A program made the translations under genes and the position numbers. Shown in pieces: positions 54,640-63,312 of a stretch of DNA of 64,000 nucleotides (position 1 is its first letter; each line of letters starts with the position of its first letter). The stretch is from NCBI GenBank assembly GCA_963725085.1, contig CAVRXM010000003.1:1-64000 (forward strand). Direction: 5' to 3'. Source of the DNA: VRUE01 sp963725085 (lineage in GTDB: Bacteria > Actinomycetota > Thermoleophilia > Solirubrobacterales > 70-9). The notes beneath the pieces were generated by a model. It worked only from the letters and a program-made list of their open reading frames with translations, was not told where the DNA came from and ran no database searches.

Positions 54640-55002
54640 TCAGTCGCTGCCAACGGTTACCTCAATCTCGTACCCATCGGGATCCTGGAGGAAGGCCGAG
54701 TAGGAGCCCGATCCGTGCGAGCGGTGGTCTCCCGGGTCGCCGGTGCTGGTGCCCCCGGCGCCGACGCCTCCCTCCCACGCGGCCTTGACCGCGACGATCC
54801 CGAGGCCGGAGAAGCTGAGCAGGCCGAAACCGGGCTGCGGCGCCCGATGGGCTGCGATGAAGAAGACCGGTTTGGCGATGCCCCACCCGACCGTCTCGTC
54901 CTCCTCGAAGTGGCGGCGCCAGCCGAGCGGAGCGAGCAGCGCGTCGTAGAAGGCGGCGCTCCGGTCCAGGTCCGAGACCTCGAGAAGGACGTGATGCAGC
55001 AT
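54640..55002 (-). CDS. VOC/glyoxalase-family protein
   Basis: 120 residues, two VOC half-modules: MLHHVLLEVSDLDRSAAFYD with first metal His, and SYSAFLQDPDGYEIEVTVG with the Glu ligand; LLSFSGLGIVAVKAAWEGG in between, with a Gly/Thr/Ser/His loop (GVGAGGTSTGDPGDHRSHG). Resembles small glyoxalase-like dioxygenase-fold proteins; function unknown. It precedes gap on the same strand. Confidence 0.85.
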   Translation of the reverse strand: MLHHVLLEVSDLDRSAAFYDALLAPLGWRRHFEEDETVGWGIAKPVFFIAAHRAPQPGFGLLSFSGLGIVAVKAAWEGGVGAGGTSTGDPGDHRSHGSGSYSAFLQDPDGYEIEVTVGSD

Positions 55003-55047
55003 CTTTCGCGGAGGCTATACGGGCGAACGGCCCGGTGCGCGGTAGGC

Positions 55048-55809
55048 TCAAACCGCTCGCGGGGTCCAGCGGAAGTATCGGATCGCGAGGATCAGGCCCG
55101 CCACACCCCAGAGCGCGACGATCGCGAGGTTGTCCCAGGAGACGGCGGCGCCCCCTGCGGGAACGTAGGCGTCGAGGAAGGCGTCGAAGAAGTGCCGGAT
55201 CGGGAACAGGTCGGCGAAGTGGACGACGCCGCTCGGAAGCTGGTCTTCGGGGATGAATACCCCGGAGAGGAAGTAGAGCGGGAGCAGCAGCGCGTTGACG
55301 ATCGGCGCCGCTGCGTCCTGTGAGGGGATCACCGCGGTCAGCGCGATCCCGAGGCAGCAGAACGATGTGGCGCCGACGACGAGCGTCAGCAGGACCGCCG
55401 GCAGCCTGTCCCAGGGGACGTCGACTCCGTAGAGGGCGGCGCCGATCGCCGCCAGCAGGATCATCATCAGCAGTGCGACGACGATCGAGTTGCCGACGCG
55501 GCCGCCGATGAACACCCAGGGCGGCATCGGCGTCCCCCGGCCCCGCTTCAACCTGCCGTCTTCGCGGGCGATCACGAGCGTCATCGCCAGCGTCTGCATC
55601 GTCGCCGAGATGATCGAGAGGGTCATGATCGCCGGCACGTAGTACGTCGTCGCGTCGACACCTCCGCGGACGTGGACCGTTTCTCCATTGAAGACCACGG
55701 CGAGGATCAGGAACACGATCACCGGGAACATCACCGTGAAGAACACCGACGCGGGGTTCCGCCAGAAGATCTTCTGGTCGTAGCGGAACTGGTGCAGGAC
55801 GAGGCTCAT
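55048..55809 (-). CDS. ABC-2 type transporter permease
   Basis: 253 residues, six hydrophobic helices (VFFTVMFPVIVFLILAVVF, AIMTLSIISATMQTLAMTLV, VVALLMMILLAAIGAAL, VLLTLVVGATSFCCLGIALT, IVNALLLPLYFLSGVFIP, and LAIVALWGVAGLILAIRYF). The LPLYFLSGVFIPEDQLP segment is typical of ABC-2 drug/lipid export permeases. It overlaps the ATPase stop by 4 nt; the two genes form a two-component exporter. Confidence 0.92.
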   Translation of the reverse strand: MSLVLHQFRYDQKIFWRNPASVFFTVMFPVIVFLILAVVFNGETVHVRGGVDATTYYVPAIMTLSIISATMQTLAMTLVIAREDGRLKRGRGTPMPPWVFIGGRVGNSIVVALLMMILLAAIGAALYGVDVPWDRLPAVLLTLVVGATSFCCLGIALTAVIPSQDAAAPIVNALLLPLYFLSGVFIPEDQLPSGVVHFADLFPIRHFFDAFLDAYVPAGGAAVSWDNLAIVALWGVAGLILAIRYFRWTPRAV

Positions 55810-56657
55810 CGCTCTTCGGTCAGCTCCAGGTAGACGTCCTCGAGGCTGGGCCGGGCCACCTCCAGGCCCTCGAGGTCGACGCCCGCCGCGAGCGCATCGC
55901 CGGTGAGCTCGTTCAGGGTCCTGACCGGGGTGGTCGTCCGGATGCTGACCTCCTCGCCGTCGCGGCGGTAGGTGATCGTCGAGGGCTGGGCCTCGCGGTC
56001 GCCGAGGTCCTCGGGCGTGCCGCGGGCGACGATCTCGCCGCGGGCGATGATCGCCAACCGGTCGGCGAGGCGCTGCGCCTCGTCCATGTAGTGGGTCGTG
56101 AGGACGATCGTCTTGCCGAGGTCGCGGAGGCCTGCGATCGCGTCCCAGGCCTGGCGCCGGGCCGACGGGTCGAACCCGGTGGTCGGCTCGTCGAGGAACA
56201 GGAGCTCGGGGTCGCCGACCAGCGCCATCCCGACGTCGAGCCGGCGCTGTTGGCCGCCGGAGAGCCTGCCGGCGCGGGTCTCGGCCTCCCGCTCGAGGCC
56301 GACGAGCTCGATCACCTCGGCGACCGGCCGCGGCGCCGCGTAGTAGCCGCTGAAGAGGTCGAGGCTCTCGCGCACCGTCAGGTAGGGGTCGAGGCGGCAG
56401 CTCTGGAGCACGATCCCGATCCGCTCGCGCCAGGGGCGGCCGGCGCGGGTCGGGTCCTCGCCGAGGACCGCCACCTCACCGGCGTCGCGGCCGCGGTAGC
56501 CCTCGAGGATCTCGACCGTCGTCGTCTTCCCCGCCCCGTTCGGCCCGAGGATCGCGAACACCTCGCCGGCGCGCACCTCGAGATCGACGCCGCGCAGCGC
56601 CTCGAGGGCGCCGTAGCTCTTGCGCAGCCCGCGCACGCGGATGACCGGTTCGCTCAC
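55806..56657 (-). CDS. ABC transporter ATP-binding protein
   Basis: 283 residues. Walker A LGPNGAGKTTT, Q-loop GIVLQSCRLDP, signature LSGGQQRRLDVGMA, Walker B LLFLDEPTTGFDP, H-loop VLTTHYMDEA. A C-terminal domain of about 70 residues (SIRTTTPVRTLNELTG) is of the CcmA/DrrA type found in drug and polyketide exporters. GTG 56657 is chosen because it gives the conserved opening PVIRVRGLRKSYG. Partner of the downstream permease. The pair occupies the place where yvcK and whiA normally lie after rapZ. Confidence 0.93.
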   Translation of the reverse strand: MSEPVIRVRGLRKSYGALEALRGVDLEVRAGEVFAILGPNGAGKTTTVEILEGYRGRDAGEVAVLGEDPTRAGRPWRERIGIVLQSCRLDPYLTVRESLDLFSGYYAAPRPVAEVIELVGLEREAETRAGRLSGGQQRRLDVGMALVGDPELLFLDEPTTGFDPSARRQAWDAIAGLRDLGKTIVLTTHYMDEAQRLADRLAIIARGEIVARGTPEDLGDREAQPSTITYRRDGEEVSIRTTTPVRTLNELTGDALAAGVDLEGLEVARPSLEDVYLELTEER

Positions 56658-56668
56658 GAGGTCGATTC

Positions 56669-57553
56669 TTACGAGTCGAGCTCGACGTCGCGGTGCTTGA
56701 CCCGCAGCGTCACGTTCTCGCGCCCGTCGAGCGCGCGGCGGATCCGGTCGGCCACAGTCACCGAGCGATGGCGGCCGCCCGTGCACCCGATCGCGATCGT
56801 CAGGTGGCTCTTGCCCTCGGCGACGTAGGCAGGGACCAGGAACTCGAGCAGCGGCAGCAGGCGCCCGTAGAACTCGCCGGCCTGGGTTCCGGACTCGACG
56901 TACTCGCGCACCTTCTCGTCGAGGCCGGTCAGGGGACGAAGCTCGTCGACGTAGTGGGGGTTGGGCAGGAAGCGCACGTCGAGGGTCAGGTCGGCGTCGC
57001 GCGGCGGCCCGTTCTTGAACCCGAAGGTGAGCAGGGTGAGCGCGAGCTTGCCGCCGCCGTCGCTGCCGAGCAGCTCCTCGGCGATCCGGCTGCGGAGGGC
57101 GCCGCTGGTCAGGTCGCTGGTGTCCATCACAACGTCAGCCCGGGCCCGCAGCGGCCCGAGCAGCTCGCGCTCGGCCCGGATCCCCTCGATGATCCGCCCC
57201 TCGGGGGCCAGCGGGTGGCGCCGACGGGTCTCCTTGTAGCGGTCGACGAGCGTCTCCTCCTCGGCCTCGAGGAACAGGACCTTCGGCTTCAGCCCGTCGG
57301 CGTCGAGGTCGTCGAGGACCTGGATCAGGTCGTCGAAGTAGTCGCCGCCGCGGACGTCGGACACGACCGCCGCCCGCTCGACGCCGCTGCCGTGGTGGCG
57401 GAACAGCTCGCCGAGGCTGCCGATCATCCGCGGCGGCAGGTTGTCGACGCAGAAGTAGCCGCCGTCCTCGAAGGCGGCGATCGCCTCCGACTTCCCCGCC
57501 CCTGAGTGGCCTGTGATGACCACCATCGTCACCCCGGTCTCCGAATCGGCCAT
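56669..57553 (-). CDS. rapZ: RNase adapter protein RapZ (YvcJ)
   Basis: 294 residues. N-terminal P-loop VVITGHSGAGKSEAIAAFED, Walker-B-like YFCVDNLPPRM, C-terminal UDP-GlcNAc-binding-type domain with GFKNGPPRDADLTLDVRFLP, NPHYVDELRPLTGLD, and CTGGRHRSVTVADR. Family known for nucleotide binding and RNA regulation of amino-sugar synthesis. Its ATG abuts the uvrC stop. Confidence 0.95.
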   Translation of the reverse strand: MADSETGVTMVVITGHSGAGKSEAIAAFEDGGYFCVDNLPPRMIGSLGELFRHHGSGVERAAVVSDVRGGDYFDDLIQVLDDLDADGLKPKVLFLEAEEETLVDRYKETRRRHPLAPEGRIIEGIRAERELLGPLRARADVVMDTSDLTSGALRSRIAEELLGSDGGGKLALTLLTFGFKNGPPRDADLTLDVRFLPNPHYVDELRPLTGLDEKVREYVESGTQAGEFYGRLLPLLEFLVPAYVAEGKSHLTIAIGCTGGRHRSVTVADRIRRALDGRENVTLRVKHRDVELDS

Positions 57554-59440
57554 CTATCCCGTCCTGTTCAGCTGGTCATGGATGTCGCGCGCGACTTTGC
57601 CCGGCACCCCGGGAACGGCCTCGAGTTCCTCACGGCTGGCGGCGATCAGCCGCTCGGGCGAACCGAAGTGCTGGAGCAGGGCGCGCTTGCGCGCCGCGCC
57701 GACGCCCTTGATCTCGTCGAGGACCGAGCCGGTCATCGCCTTGTCGCGGCGGCCGCGATGGTGTTCGATCGCGAACCGGTGCGCCTCGTCGCGGACCCGC
57801 TGAAGGAGCTTCGACGCCTCCGAGTCGGCCGCCAGGTCGATCGGCACCGCACGGCCCGGCATGAACACCTCCTCCTCCCGCTTCGCCAGCGAGGCGACCG
57901 TGACCCCGCGCTCGACGAATGGCCCCAGCGCCCGCAGCGCCGCGGCGAGCTGGCCCTTGCCGCCGTCGATCACCACCAGCGAGGGCAGCGAGGCGAAGCT
58001 CTCGTCGCGTTTGCCGTCGTGGGGCGAGAGGTCGGCCTGCTCGAGGTAGCGGTTGACCCGCCTCTCCAGCACCTCTTCCATCGCCGCGAAATCATCAGTG
58101 GTCGGGTCCTCCACCCCCTTCCTGATCCGGAAGCGGCGATAGTCCGACTTCTTGGTCGCGCCGCCCTCGAAGACGACCATCGAGGCGACGGTGTGCTCGG
58201 CGCCGAGGTTGGAGATGTCGTAGCCCTCGATCCGCACCGGCAGCTCCTCCATCCCGAGCGCCTCGCTGAGGTCGGCGAGGGCGTCGACCCGGCGCTGGCG
58301 CCGGTGCTCGCGGCGGAGGCGGTCCTGGTCGAGGGCGAGCCGGGCGTTGCGCTCGGCCAGCTCGCGCAGCCGCCGCTTGTCGCCGCGCTCGGCGACCCTG
58401 ACCTCGACCGGCGCCCCCCGCTGCTCGCTGAGGGCGGTGGCGAGCAGCTCGGCGCGCTCCGCGAGGTAGGGCCCGACGACGATCGTCCGCGGCACCGAGG
58501 GAGAGGCCGAGTAGTACTGGCCTAGGAACTCCTCGGCGACCTCGGCGGGCTCGCGTTCGGCCTGGTTGTCGAGGTAGAAGCTCTGGCGCTCGGCGAGGAT
58601 CCCGTCGCGGACCTGGAAGACCTGGGCGTTGGCGTCCGCGCCCTCGGTGGCGACGCCGATCAGGTCGGCGGTGCCGACCGAGCCGCCGGCGATCCGCTGG
58701 CGCTCGAACAGCGAGCGGATCGCCTTCAGCCGGTCGCGATGCACCGCGGCCCGCTCGAATTCCTGGGCCGCGGCCGCCGAGTCCATCTTCGCCTCCTCGT
58801 CCGCCTCGACCTGGCGGTAGCGACCCGAGAGGAAGTCGACGATCGCGTCGATGTTGCGACGGTACTCCTCGCTGCTGATGTAGCCGACGCACGGCGCCCC
58901 GCAGCGCTTGATGAAGTAGTCGAGGCAGGGGCTGCCGGAGCGTCGGCCGGGGTCGGCCCCCTCGCAGGTCCGGAACTGGAAGAGCTTGCCGAGCAGGTCG
59001 AGTGTCTCGCGGACCCGCTTGGCGCTTGAGAACGGGCCGAAGTAGGCGCGTCCGGGCCGGTGCTTCTCGCGGGTGAAGTAGACCCGGGGGTACTCCTCGT
59101 CGAGGCTGACGCAGACGTAGGGGTAGGACTTGTCGTCTCGGAGGCGGATGTTGAAGCGGGGCCGGTGGCGCTTGATGAAGCTCTGCTCGGCGAGCAGGGC
59201 CTCGGCCTCGGTCGCGGTGACGAGGGACTCGATCCGGTCCACCCGCGAGGTGAGTCGGGTCTCGCCGCCGGAGAAGTGCGAGGCGACGCGCTTGCGGATC
59301 GAGCGCGCCTTGCCGACGTAGAGGAGCTCGCCATCGGCGCCATGGAACAGGTAGACGCCGGGCGAATCGGGCAGCTCGCGGCGCTGCTGCGCGATCCGCT
59401 CGGCCCGCGTCGTGGCGTCCTGTTCGTGGGCTTCGGCCAT
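57554..59440 (-). CDS. uvrC: Excinuclease ABC subunit C
   Basis: 628 residues. N-terminal GIY-YIG nuclease (SPGVYLFHGADGELLYVGKA), Cys-rich RRSGSPCLDYFIKRCGAPCV, UVR domain about 205-240, RNase H-like C-terminal nuclease (VVIDGGKGQLAAAL; MVVFEGGATKKSDYRRFRIR) and helix-hairpin-helix pair (IKGVGAARKRALLQHFGS). Makes both incisions in nucleotide excision repair. ATG 59440 is chosen over longer frames because it starts just before the conserved ELPDSPGVYLF. Confidence 0.97.
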   Translation of the reverse strand: MAEAHEQDATTRAERIAQQRRELPDSPGVYLFHGADGELLYVGKARSIRKRVASHFSGGETRLTSRVDRIESLVTATEAEALLAEQSFIKRHRPRFNIRLRDDKSYPYVCVSLDEEYPRVYFTREKHRPGRAYFGPFSSAKRVRETLDLLGKLFQFRTCEGADPGRRSGSPCLDYFIKRCGAPCVGYISSEEYRRNIDAIVDFLSGRYRQVEADEEAKMDSAAAAQEFERAAVHRDRLKAIRSLFERQRIAGGSVGTADLIGVATEGADANAQVFQVRDGILAERQSFYLDNQAEREPAEVAEEFLGQYYSASPSVPRTIVVGPYLAERAELLATALSEQRGAPVEVRVAERGDKRRLRELAERNARLALDQDRLRREHRRQRRVDALADLSEALGMEELPVRIEGYDISNLGAEHTVASMVVFEGGATKKSDYRRFRIRKGVEDPTTDDFAAMEEVLERRVNRYLEQADLSPHDGKRDESFASLPSLVVIDGGKGQLAAALRALGPFVERGVTVASLAKREEEVFMPGRAVPIDLAADSEASKLLQRVRDEAHRFAIEHHRGRRDKAMTGSVLDEIKGVGAARKRALLQHFGSPERLIAASREELEAVPGVPGKVARDIHDQLNRTG

Positions 59441-59500
59441 CGACCAAAGAGTAGGCTCCTGGCCAGCCGGCCAAAGCCAACGCCCCGACACGGAGACCAG

Positions 59501-60325
59501 ATGACGACCGAGACACTGAGCCCACCCGAGCTGAACACGCTCCGACTCGAGATCGACGGCGAGATCGGGACCCTGACCCTCGACCGCCCCGACGCGTTCA
59601 ACGCGATGAGCCCCGAGATGATCGCCGAGCTGATGACCGTCTTCGCCTGGCTCGCCGACGAGGCCCCGCTGCGGGCGCTGATCGTCACCGGCTCGGGAAA
59701 GGCGTTCTGCGCCGGCGGCGACGTCAACACCTTCAGGGACGGGGTCGAGGACGACTCGGTCGACCTCCCGGCACAGGTTCGCCGCGGCGCCGAGGCCCTC
59801 CACACGGCGATCATCGACCTGCGCCGGATCCCGTACCCGGTGATCGCAGCCGTCAACGGGCCCGCCGCCGGCGCCGGCTTCTCGCTGGCCCTCGCCTGCG
59901 ACACCCGGATCGCCTCGAAGGACGCGTTCTTCGCCTGCGCCTACGGTCGGATCGGCGCCTCACCGGACGGCGGGATGACCTACTTCCTGCCTCGCGTCGT
60001 CGGCCCCAGCAGGGCGATGGAGATCCTCCTCAACGACCCCAACATGGGGGCCGACGACGCCCTCGCCGAGCGAATCGTCGCCGAGGTCGTCGCACCCGAG
60101 GAGCTGATGGATCGGGCCCGGGCGAAGGCCGAGAAGCTCGCGGCCAAGGCCCCCCACTACGTGCGGATGGTGAAAGTGCTGTGCGGTCAGAGCATCGAGA
60201 ACAGCCTCACCGAGCACCTCCAGCTCGAGCGCCACGGAATCGCCGACAGCATGGCGACCGAGGACCTGAGGGCGGGTGTGACGGCCTTCTTCGGGGGCGG
60301 GACCCCCGAATTCGAGGGCAGGTGA
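59501..60325 (+). CDS. Enoyl-CoA hydratase/isomerase (crotonase) family protein
   Basis: 274 residues. Crotonase signatures TGSGKAFCAGGDVNTFRD (oxyanion hole) and AAVNGPAAGAGFSLALACD (oxyanion Gly), IGASPDGGMTYFLPRVVG. The position of the second catalytic residue is Asp (PDGG), as in PaaG-type isomerase/hydratases, rather than Glu, so an isomerase role is as likely as hydratase. ATG 59501 with GGAG 6-10 nt before it; divergent from uvrC over 60 bp. Confidence 0.9.
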   Translation: MTTETLSPPELNTLRLEIDGEIGTLTLDRPDAFNAMSPEMIAELMTVFAWLADEAPLRALIVTGSGKAFCAGGDVNTFRDGVEDDSVDLPAQVRRGAEALHTAIIDLRRIPYPVIAAVNGPAAGAGFSLALACDTRIASKDAFFACAYGRIGASPDGGMTYFLPRVVGPSRAMEILLNDPNMGADDALAERIVAEVVAPEELMDRARAKAEKLAAKAPHYVRMVKVLCGQSIENSLTEHLQLERHGIADSMATEDLRAGVTAFFGGGTPEFEGR

Positions 60326-60398
60326 ACCGAGGTTTGCCGCCGCGCGTATGCGGGTTTAGAGTCACGTCAGCCCAGTCTCCTAGGAAAGGATCCCGTCG

Positions 60399-60857
60399 AT
60401 GAAGAAGGCCCTGCCTCTGCTCGTCCTCGCGGTTGCCGCGGTCGCGCTCGTCGCCTGTGGCAGCGACAACGGCACAACGACCGAAACGGAAACCGAATCT
60501 TCGAGTGGGGCGGCCGCCGGGGAATCTGAAGCGGGCGGCGAAGGGGGCGGCGCCGAAGCCGGCGGCGGCTCGACGGTCGAAATCGAAGCCGACCCAGGCG
60601 GTGGGCTCGCCTACACCCAGAAAGATGTGACCGCCAAGGCCGGCGACGTGACGATCGATTTCAACAACCCGCAGGCGCTGGGCCATGACGTCTCCGTCGA
60701 AAGCTCGGGCGGCGAAGAAGAGGGCAAAACCGAAATCATCACGGAAGGCTCCTCGAGCGCGACGCTGGAAGGCCTGAAACCGGGCAAGTACACCTTCTAC
60801 TGCTCGGTCCCCGGCCACCGCGAAGCGGGGATGGAAGGCACGCTCACGGTCGAATAG
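60399..60857 (+). CDS. Plastocyanin-like cupredoxin lipoprotein
   Basis: 152 residues. Lipoprotein signal PLLVLAVAAVALVAC with lipobox LVAC, a Glu/Gly/Ser linker (about 25-60), then a cupredoxin fold. Type-1 copper ligands: His in LGHDVS, Cys in TFYCSVPGH, His in PGHRE and Met in AGMEG. A membrane-attached electron carrier outside the cell, perhaps to a terminal oxidase or denitrification-type enzyme. AGGAAAGGA lies 10-18 nt before the ATG. 18 of 19 Glu codons are GAA, in sharp contrast to neighbours. Confidence 0.93.
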   Translation: MKKALPLLVLAVAAVALVACGSDNGTTTETETESSSGAAAGESEAGGEGGGAEAGGGSTVEIEADPGGGLAYTQKDVTAKAGDVTIDFNNPQALGHDVSVESSGGEEEGKTEIITEGSSSATLEGLKPGKYTFYCSVPGHREAGMEGTLTVE

Positions 60858-60864
60858 GGCGGGC

Positions 60865-61419
60865 TCAGAGGCTGAGCTGGCCGGCCTCGAGGCGGGCGGC
60901 GACGATCTCCGCCGCCTCCTCGGGACCCTCCTCCCCGAGCTCGACGGCGTTCGGCTCGAGCTCGCCGAGGTCGGCGAAGCTCTCCCACAGCTGCCTGATT
61001 ACCTCGGGGTCGGCGAGGAACGGCCCTTCCCGCAGTTCGGCGCGCTCGGTGCAGACGTCCAGCGGGGCTCGCAGCACCGCGTAGGCGACCGGATGCCCGG
61101 CGCCCGCCAGCGCCTGGCGGAGGGGCTCGAGGAACCAGGCCGGGATCACGATCCCGTCGACGATCGTGAAGTAGCCGGCGTCCGCGTAGCCTGCCGCGGC
61201 CGCGGCGACCACCCCCATCACCGCCTCGTTCTGCTCCTGCGACTCGGGCTTCCAGGGCTCGACGTACCCGGAGCGGACGAAGCGGAAGAAATGGTCGGCC
61301 TCGAGATGGACCGCGCGGGGCGCCCGCTCGGCGAGGATCGCGGCGACCGTCGTCTTGCCGACCCCCGGCGGGCCGGTGAGGATCAGGACCGGGCTGTCGC
61401 CGCCGATCGCTTCCTCAAC
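60865..61419 (-). CDS. Small P-loop kinase/AAA ATPase, start unresolved
   Basis: About 184 residues. PVLILTGPPGVGKTTVAAIL is Walker A; RAVHLEADHFFRFVRSGYVE follows as in gluconokinase/chloramphenicol phosphotransferase-like kinases; FTIVDGIVIPAWF is Walker-B-like; VLRAPLDVCTERA and a C-terminal helix complete it. Between an in-frame TGA (61432-61434) and Walker A there is no ATG, GTG or TTG, so the start codon is probably lost to a base error around 61405-61420; the natural start would overlap the stop of the hotdog gene. Phosphoryl acceptor unknown. Confidence 0.75.
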   Translation of the reverse strand, partial: VEEAIGGDSPVLILTGPPGVGKTTVAAILAERAPRAVHLEADHFFRFVRSGYVEPWKPESQEQNEAVMGVVAAAAAGYADAGYFTIVDGIVIPAWFLEPLRQALAGAGHPVAYAVLRAPLDVCTERAELREGPFLADPEVIRQLWESFADLGELEPNAVELGEEGPEEAAEIVAARLEAGQLSL

Positions 61420-61888
61420 CCTCGGGGGCCATCACCCTGGTGACGCTGTCGCCGACGAAGCAGGGCTTCTCGTTGCCCTCGACCTCGAGCGTGAAGCGGG
61501 TCACGACCTGCCACCAGCCGCCGCCGATCTCGTCGACCGAGACGACCTCGGCGCGGCCGCGAACCCGGCCGCCGGCCGGGACCGGAGCGGGGAAGCGGAT
61601 CTTGTTCCAGCCGTAGTTGACCCCGAGCGCGAAGCCGGTCGAGGAGATCATCTCTTTGCGGAACCCGTCGACGAGCGAGAGGGTGAGGTTGCCGTGGGCG
61701 ATCGTCGTCCCGAATGGGCTCTCCTTCTTCGCCCGCTCGACGTCGACGTGGATCCACTGGTCGTCGCCCGAGAGGCCGGCGAACGTGTCGATGTCCTCCT
61801 GGGTGACGGTGCGCCACTCGCTGGGGCCTATCTCCTGCCCGAGCATCGACTGCATGCCCTCGACACCCTTTACCTCGACCGTCGCCAT
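61415..61888 (-). CDS. MaoC/hotdog-fold hydratase-like protein
   Basis: 157 residues. GPSEWRTVTQEDIDTFAGLS and GDDQWIHVDVERAKKESPFG, then TTIAHGNLTLSLV: the (R)-hydratase signature with the Asp-His pair of D-x4-H, as in NodN/MaoC dehydratases of about this size. It hydrates short-chain 2-enoyl-CoA. ATG 61888. Closely followed by the kinase gene. Together with the crotonase at 59501 it adds to the lipid-oxidation content of the window. Confidence 0.9.
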   Translation of the reverse strand: MATVEVKGVEGMQSMLGQEIGPSEWRTVTQEDIDTFAGLSGDDQWIHVDVERAKKESPFGTTIAHGNLTLSLVDGFRKEMISSTGFALGVNYGWNKIRFPAPVPAGGRVRGRAEVVSVDEIGGGWWQVVTRFTLEVEGNEKPCFVGDSVTRVMAPEG

Positions 61889-61917
61889 CGGGCGGCAGGC
61901 TACCGCAGGTACGCGGC

Positions 61918-63243
61918 CTAGGCCACCAACCTCACCTCGAACACCGGCAGGAGGAGGGCGCCTGAACCACCGAGGAGCCCGAGGATGCGGCTGACGTAGG
62001 CCTGGGTCTCGGGGATCGCCGGCACGCAGTCGCAGTCCGCGACCGCGCCGGGGCCGGCGTTGTAGGCGGCAAGCGCGAGCTGCGGCGATCCGAAACGGCG
62101 TATGAGGTCCGACATCAGGTGGGCCTGGGCCTCGATCGCCGCAACCGGGTCGAACGGGTCCTCGAGGCCGTATGCGGCCGCTGTCGACGGGATGAACTGG
62201 GCGATTCCCTGGGCACCGGCGGGCGAGGACGCATACGGGTTGAAGTTCGACTCGGCCATCAGCTGCGCGGCGAGCAGGGCGGCGGAGACGTTCCAGCGAG
62301 CGGCGGCCCGCATCAGCGGAGCCCGGAAGCGAGCGGGGACGAAGCTCGGCAGTCCGCCGCCCCCGGCGACGACGCCGTCTCCGCCCGGCGTGACCGAGTT
62401 CCCGTCCCGCGAGCACGGTGCCGGGGGGCGCACATAGCCGTAGTGCCAGGCCTCCCATGAGTAGCGCTGGGTGAAGCCGAACCGAGCGGCGTTCGCCGCG
62501 AGCCAACCGTAGGCCGAGTCCGGGCCGAGGTCGAGCTCGGTGGCGCAGCGGTGCAGCGAGTGGCCCGGGGGCGCGACCCAGCGGGGGTCGGGGTTTGCGG
62601 CGAACAGCGCCGCCTGTTCGGCGTCCGAGCGGAACCCGGAGTTGACGACGAGGTCGATGCCCGCCTCCACGGCGGCCGCGGCCATCAGGTCGAACGCCGC
62701 AGCGACGTCGGGGCGCATCCCCTCCCCCTGACGATAGACCAGGGGGCCGCTGTAGCCGCCGCCGCTCGCGACCGCCGGCATCGCCGGCGCCGCGCCGGCC
62801 GGGGCAGCGGCCTCCGCTTCGGCGGATGCCTCGACCCGACCGCCGCTTCCCGACAGGTCGCCGCGGACCGCCGCCCTCGCCCGGACCGGGGCGAAGGAGA
62901 GGGCGTCCGGGAAGGAGATGGCGAGCCTCGTCGCGGCGACTCCGTTGGCGAGGCCGGCGGCGAGTGCCGCGGACCGCGCTCGCAGCAGGTAGACCGGCCT
63001 GCTGATATGGGCCGGATTCGGCAGCCCGTTCGGGAGCGTCGGCGGCGATAGCAGTCGCGGGAGATCGTCGCGCATCGACCTCGCCGCCGATATCGCCGCC
63101 AGGTCGGCTGCCCGCTGCGCCCTCCCCTTGCCGGTCACCGCGCCTGCGATCGCGACCAGCGCCAGCGCGCCGGCGATCAGGAGCAGCGAGCCGGCGATCG
63201 CGAGGATCAGGGCCTGGCCCGATTCATCACCTCGATCTTCCAC
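61918..63243 (-). CDS. TadE/G-like anchor fused to M15 peptidase and SLT transglycosylase domains
   Basis: 441 residues. Residues 8-60 (GQALILAIAGSLLLIAGALA and KGRAQRAADLAAISAARSM) form the N-terminal helix and motif of Flp/Tad pilus TadE/TadG-like proteins. Residues about 165-272 are a VanY-type M15B peptidase: NSGFRSDAEQAALF, the zinc motif GHSLHRCATELDLG (His231, Asp238) and WEAWHYGY (His267). Residues about 310-425 are a soluble lytic transglycosylase domain: catalytic Glu331 in AQLMAESNFNPYA, GAQGIAQFIPSTA and ALAAYNAGPGAV. So one protein would cut both peptide and glycan of the wall from a membrane or pilus anchor. No other Tad gene is visible. Confidence 0.9.
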   Translation of the reverse strand: MEDRGDESGQALILAIAGSLLLIAGALALVAIAGAVTGKGRAQRAADLAAISAARSMRDDLPRLLSPPTLPNGLPNPAHISRPVYLLRARSAALAAGLANGVAATRLAISFPDALSFAPVRARAAVRGDLSGSGGRVEASAEAEAAAPAGAAPAMPAVASGGGYSGPLVYRQGEGMRPDVAAAFDLMAAAAVEAGIDLVVNSGFRSDAEQAALFAANPDPRWVAPPGHSLHRCATELDLGPDSAYGWLAANAARFGFTQRYSWEAWHYGYVRPPAPCSRDGNSVTPGGDGVVAGGGGLPSFVPARFRAPLMRAAARWNVSAALLAAQLMAESNFNPYASSPAGAQGIAQFIPSTAAAYGLEDPFDPVAAIEAQAHLMSDLIRRFGSPQLALAAYNAGPGAVADCDCVPAIPETQAYVSRILGLLGGSGALLLPVFEVRLVA

Positions 63244-63312
63244 AAGCCCACCCTGATCGGACCCGACCGACGGGTGGGACGCAGAGATGGACTATTCAGT
63301 CACGCCACCCGA

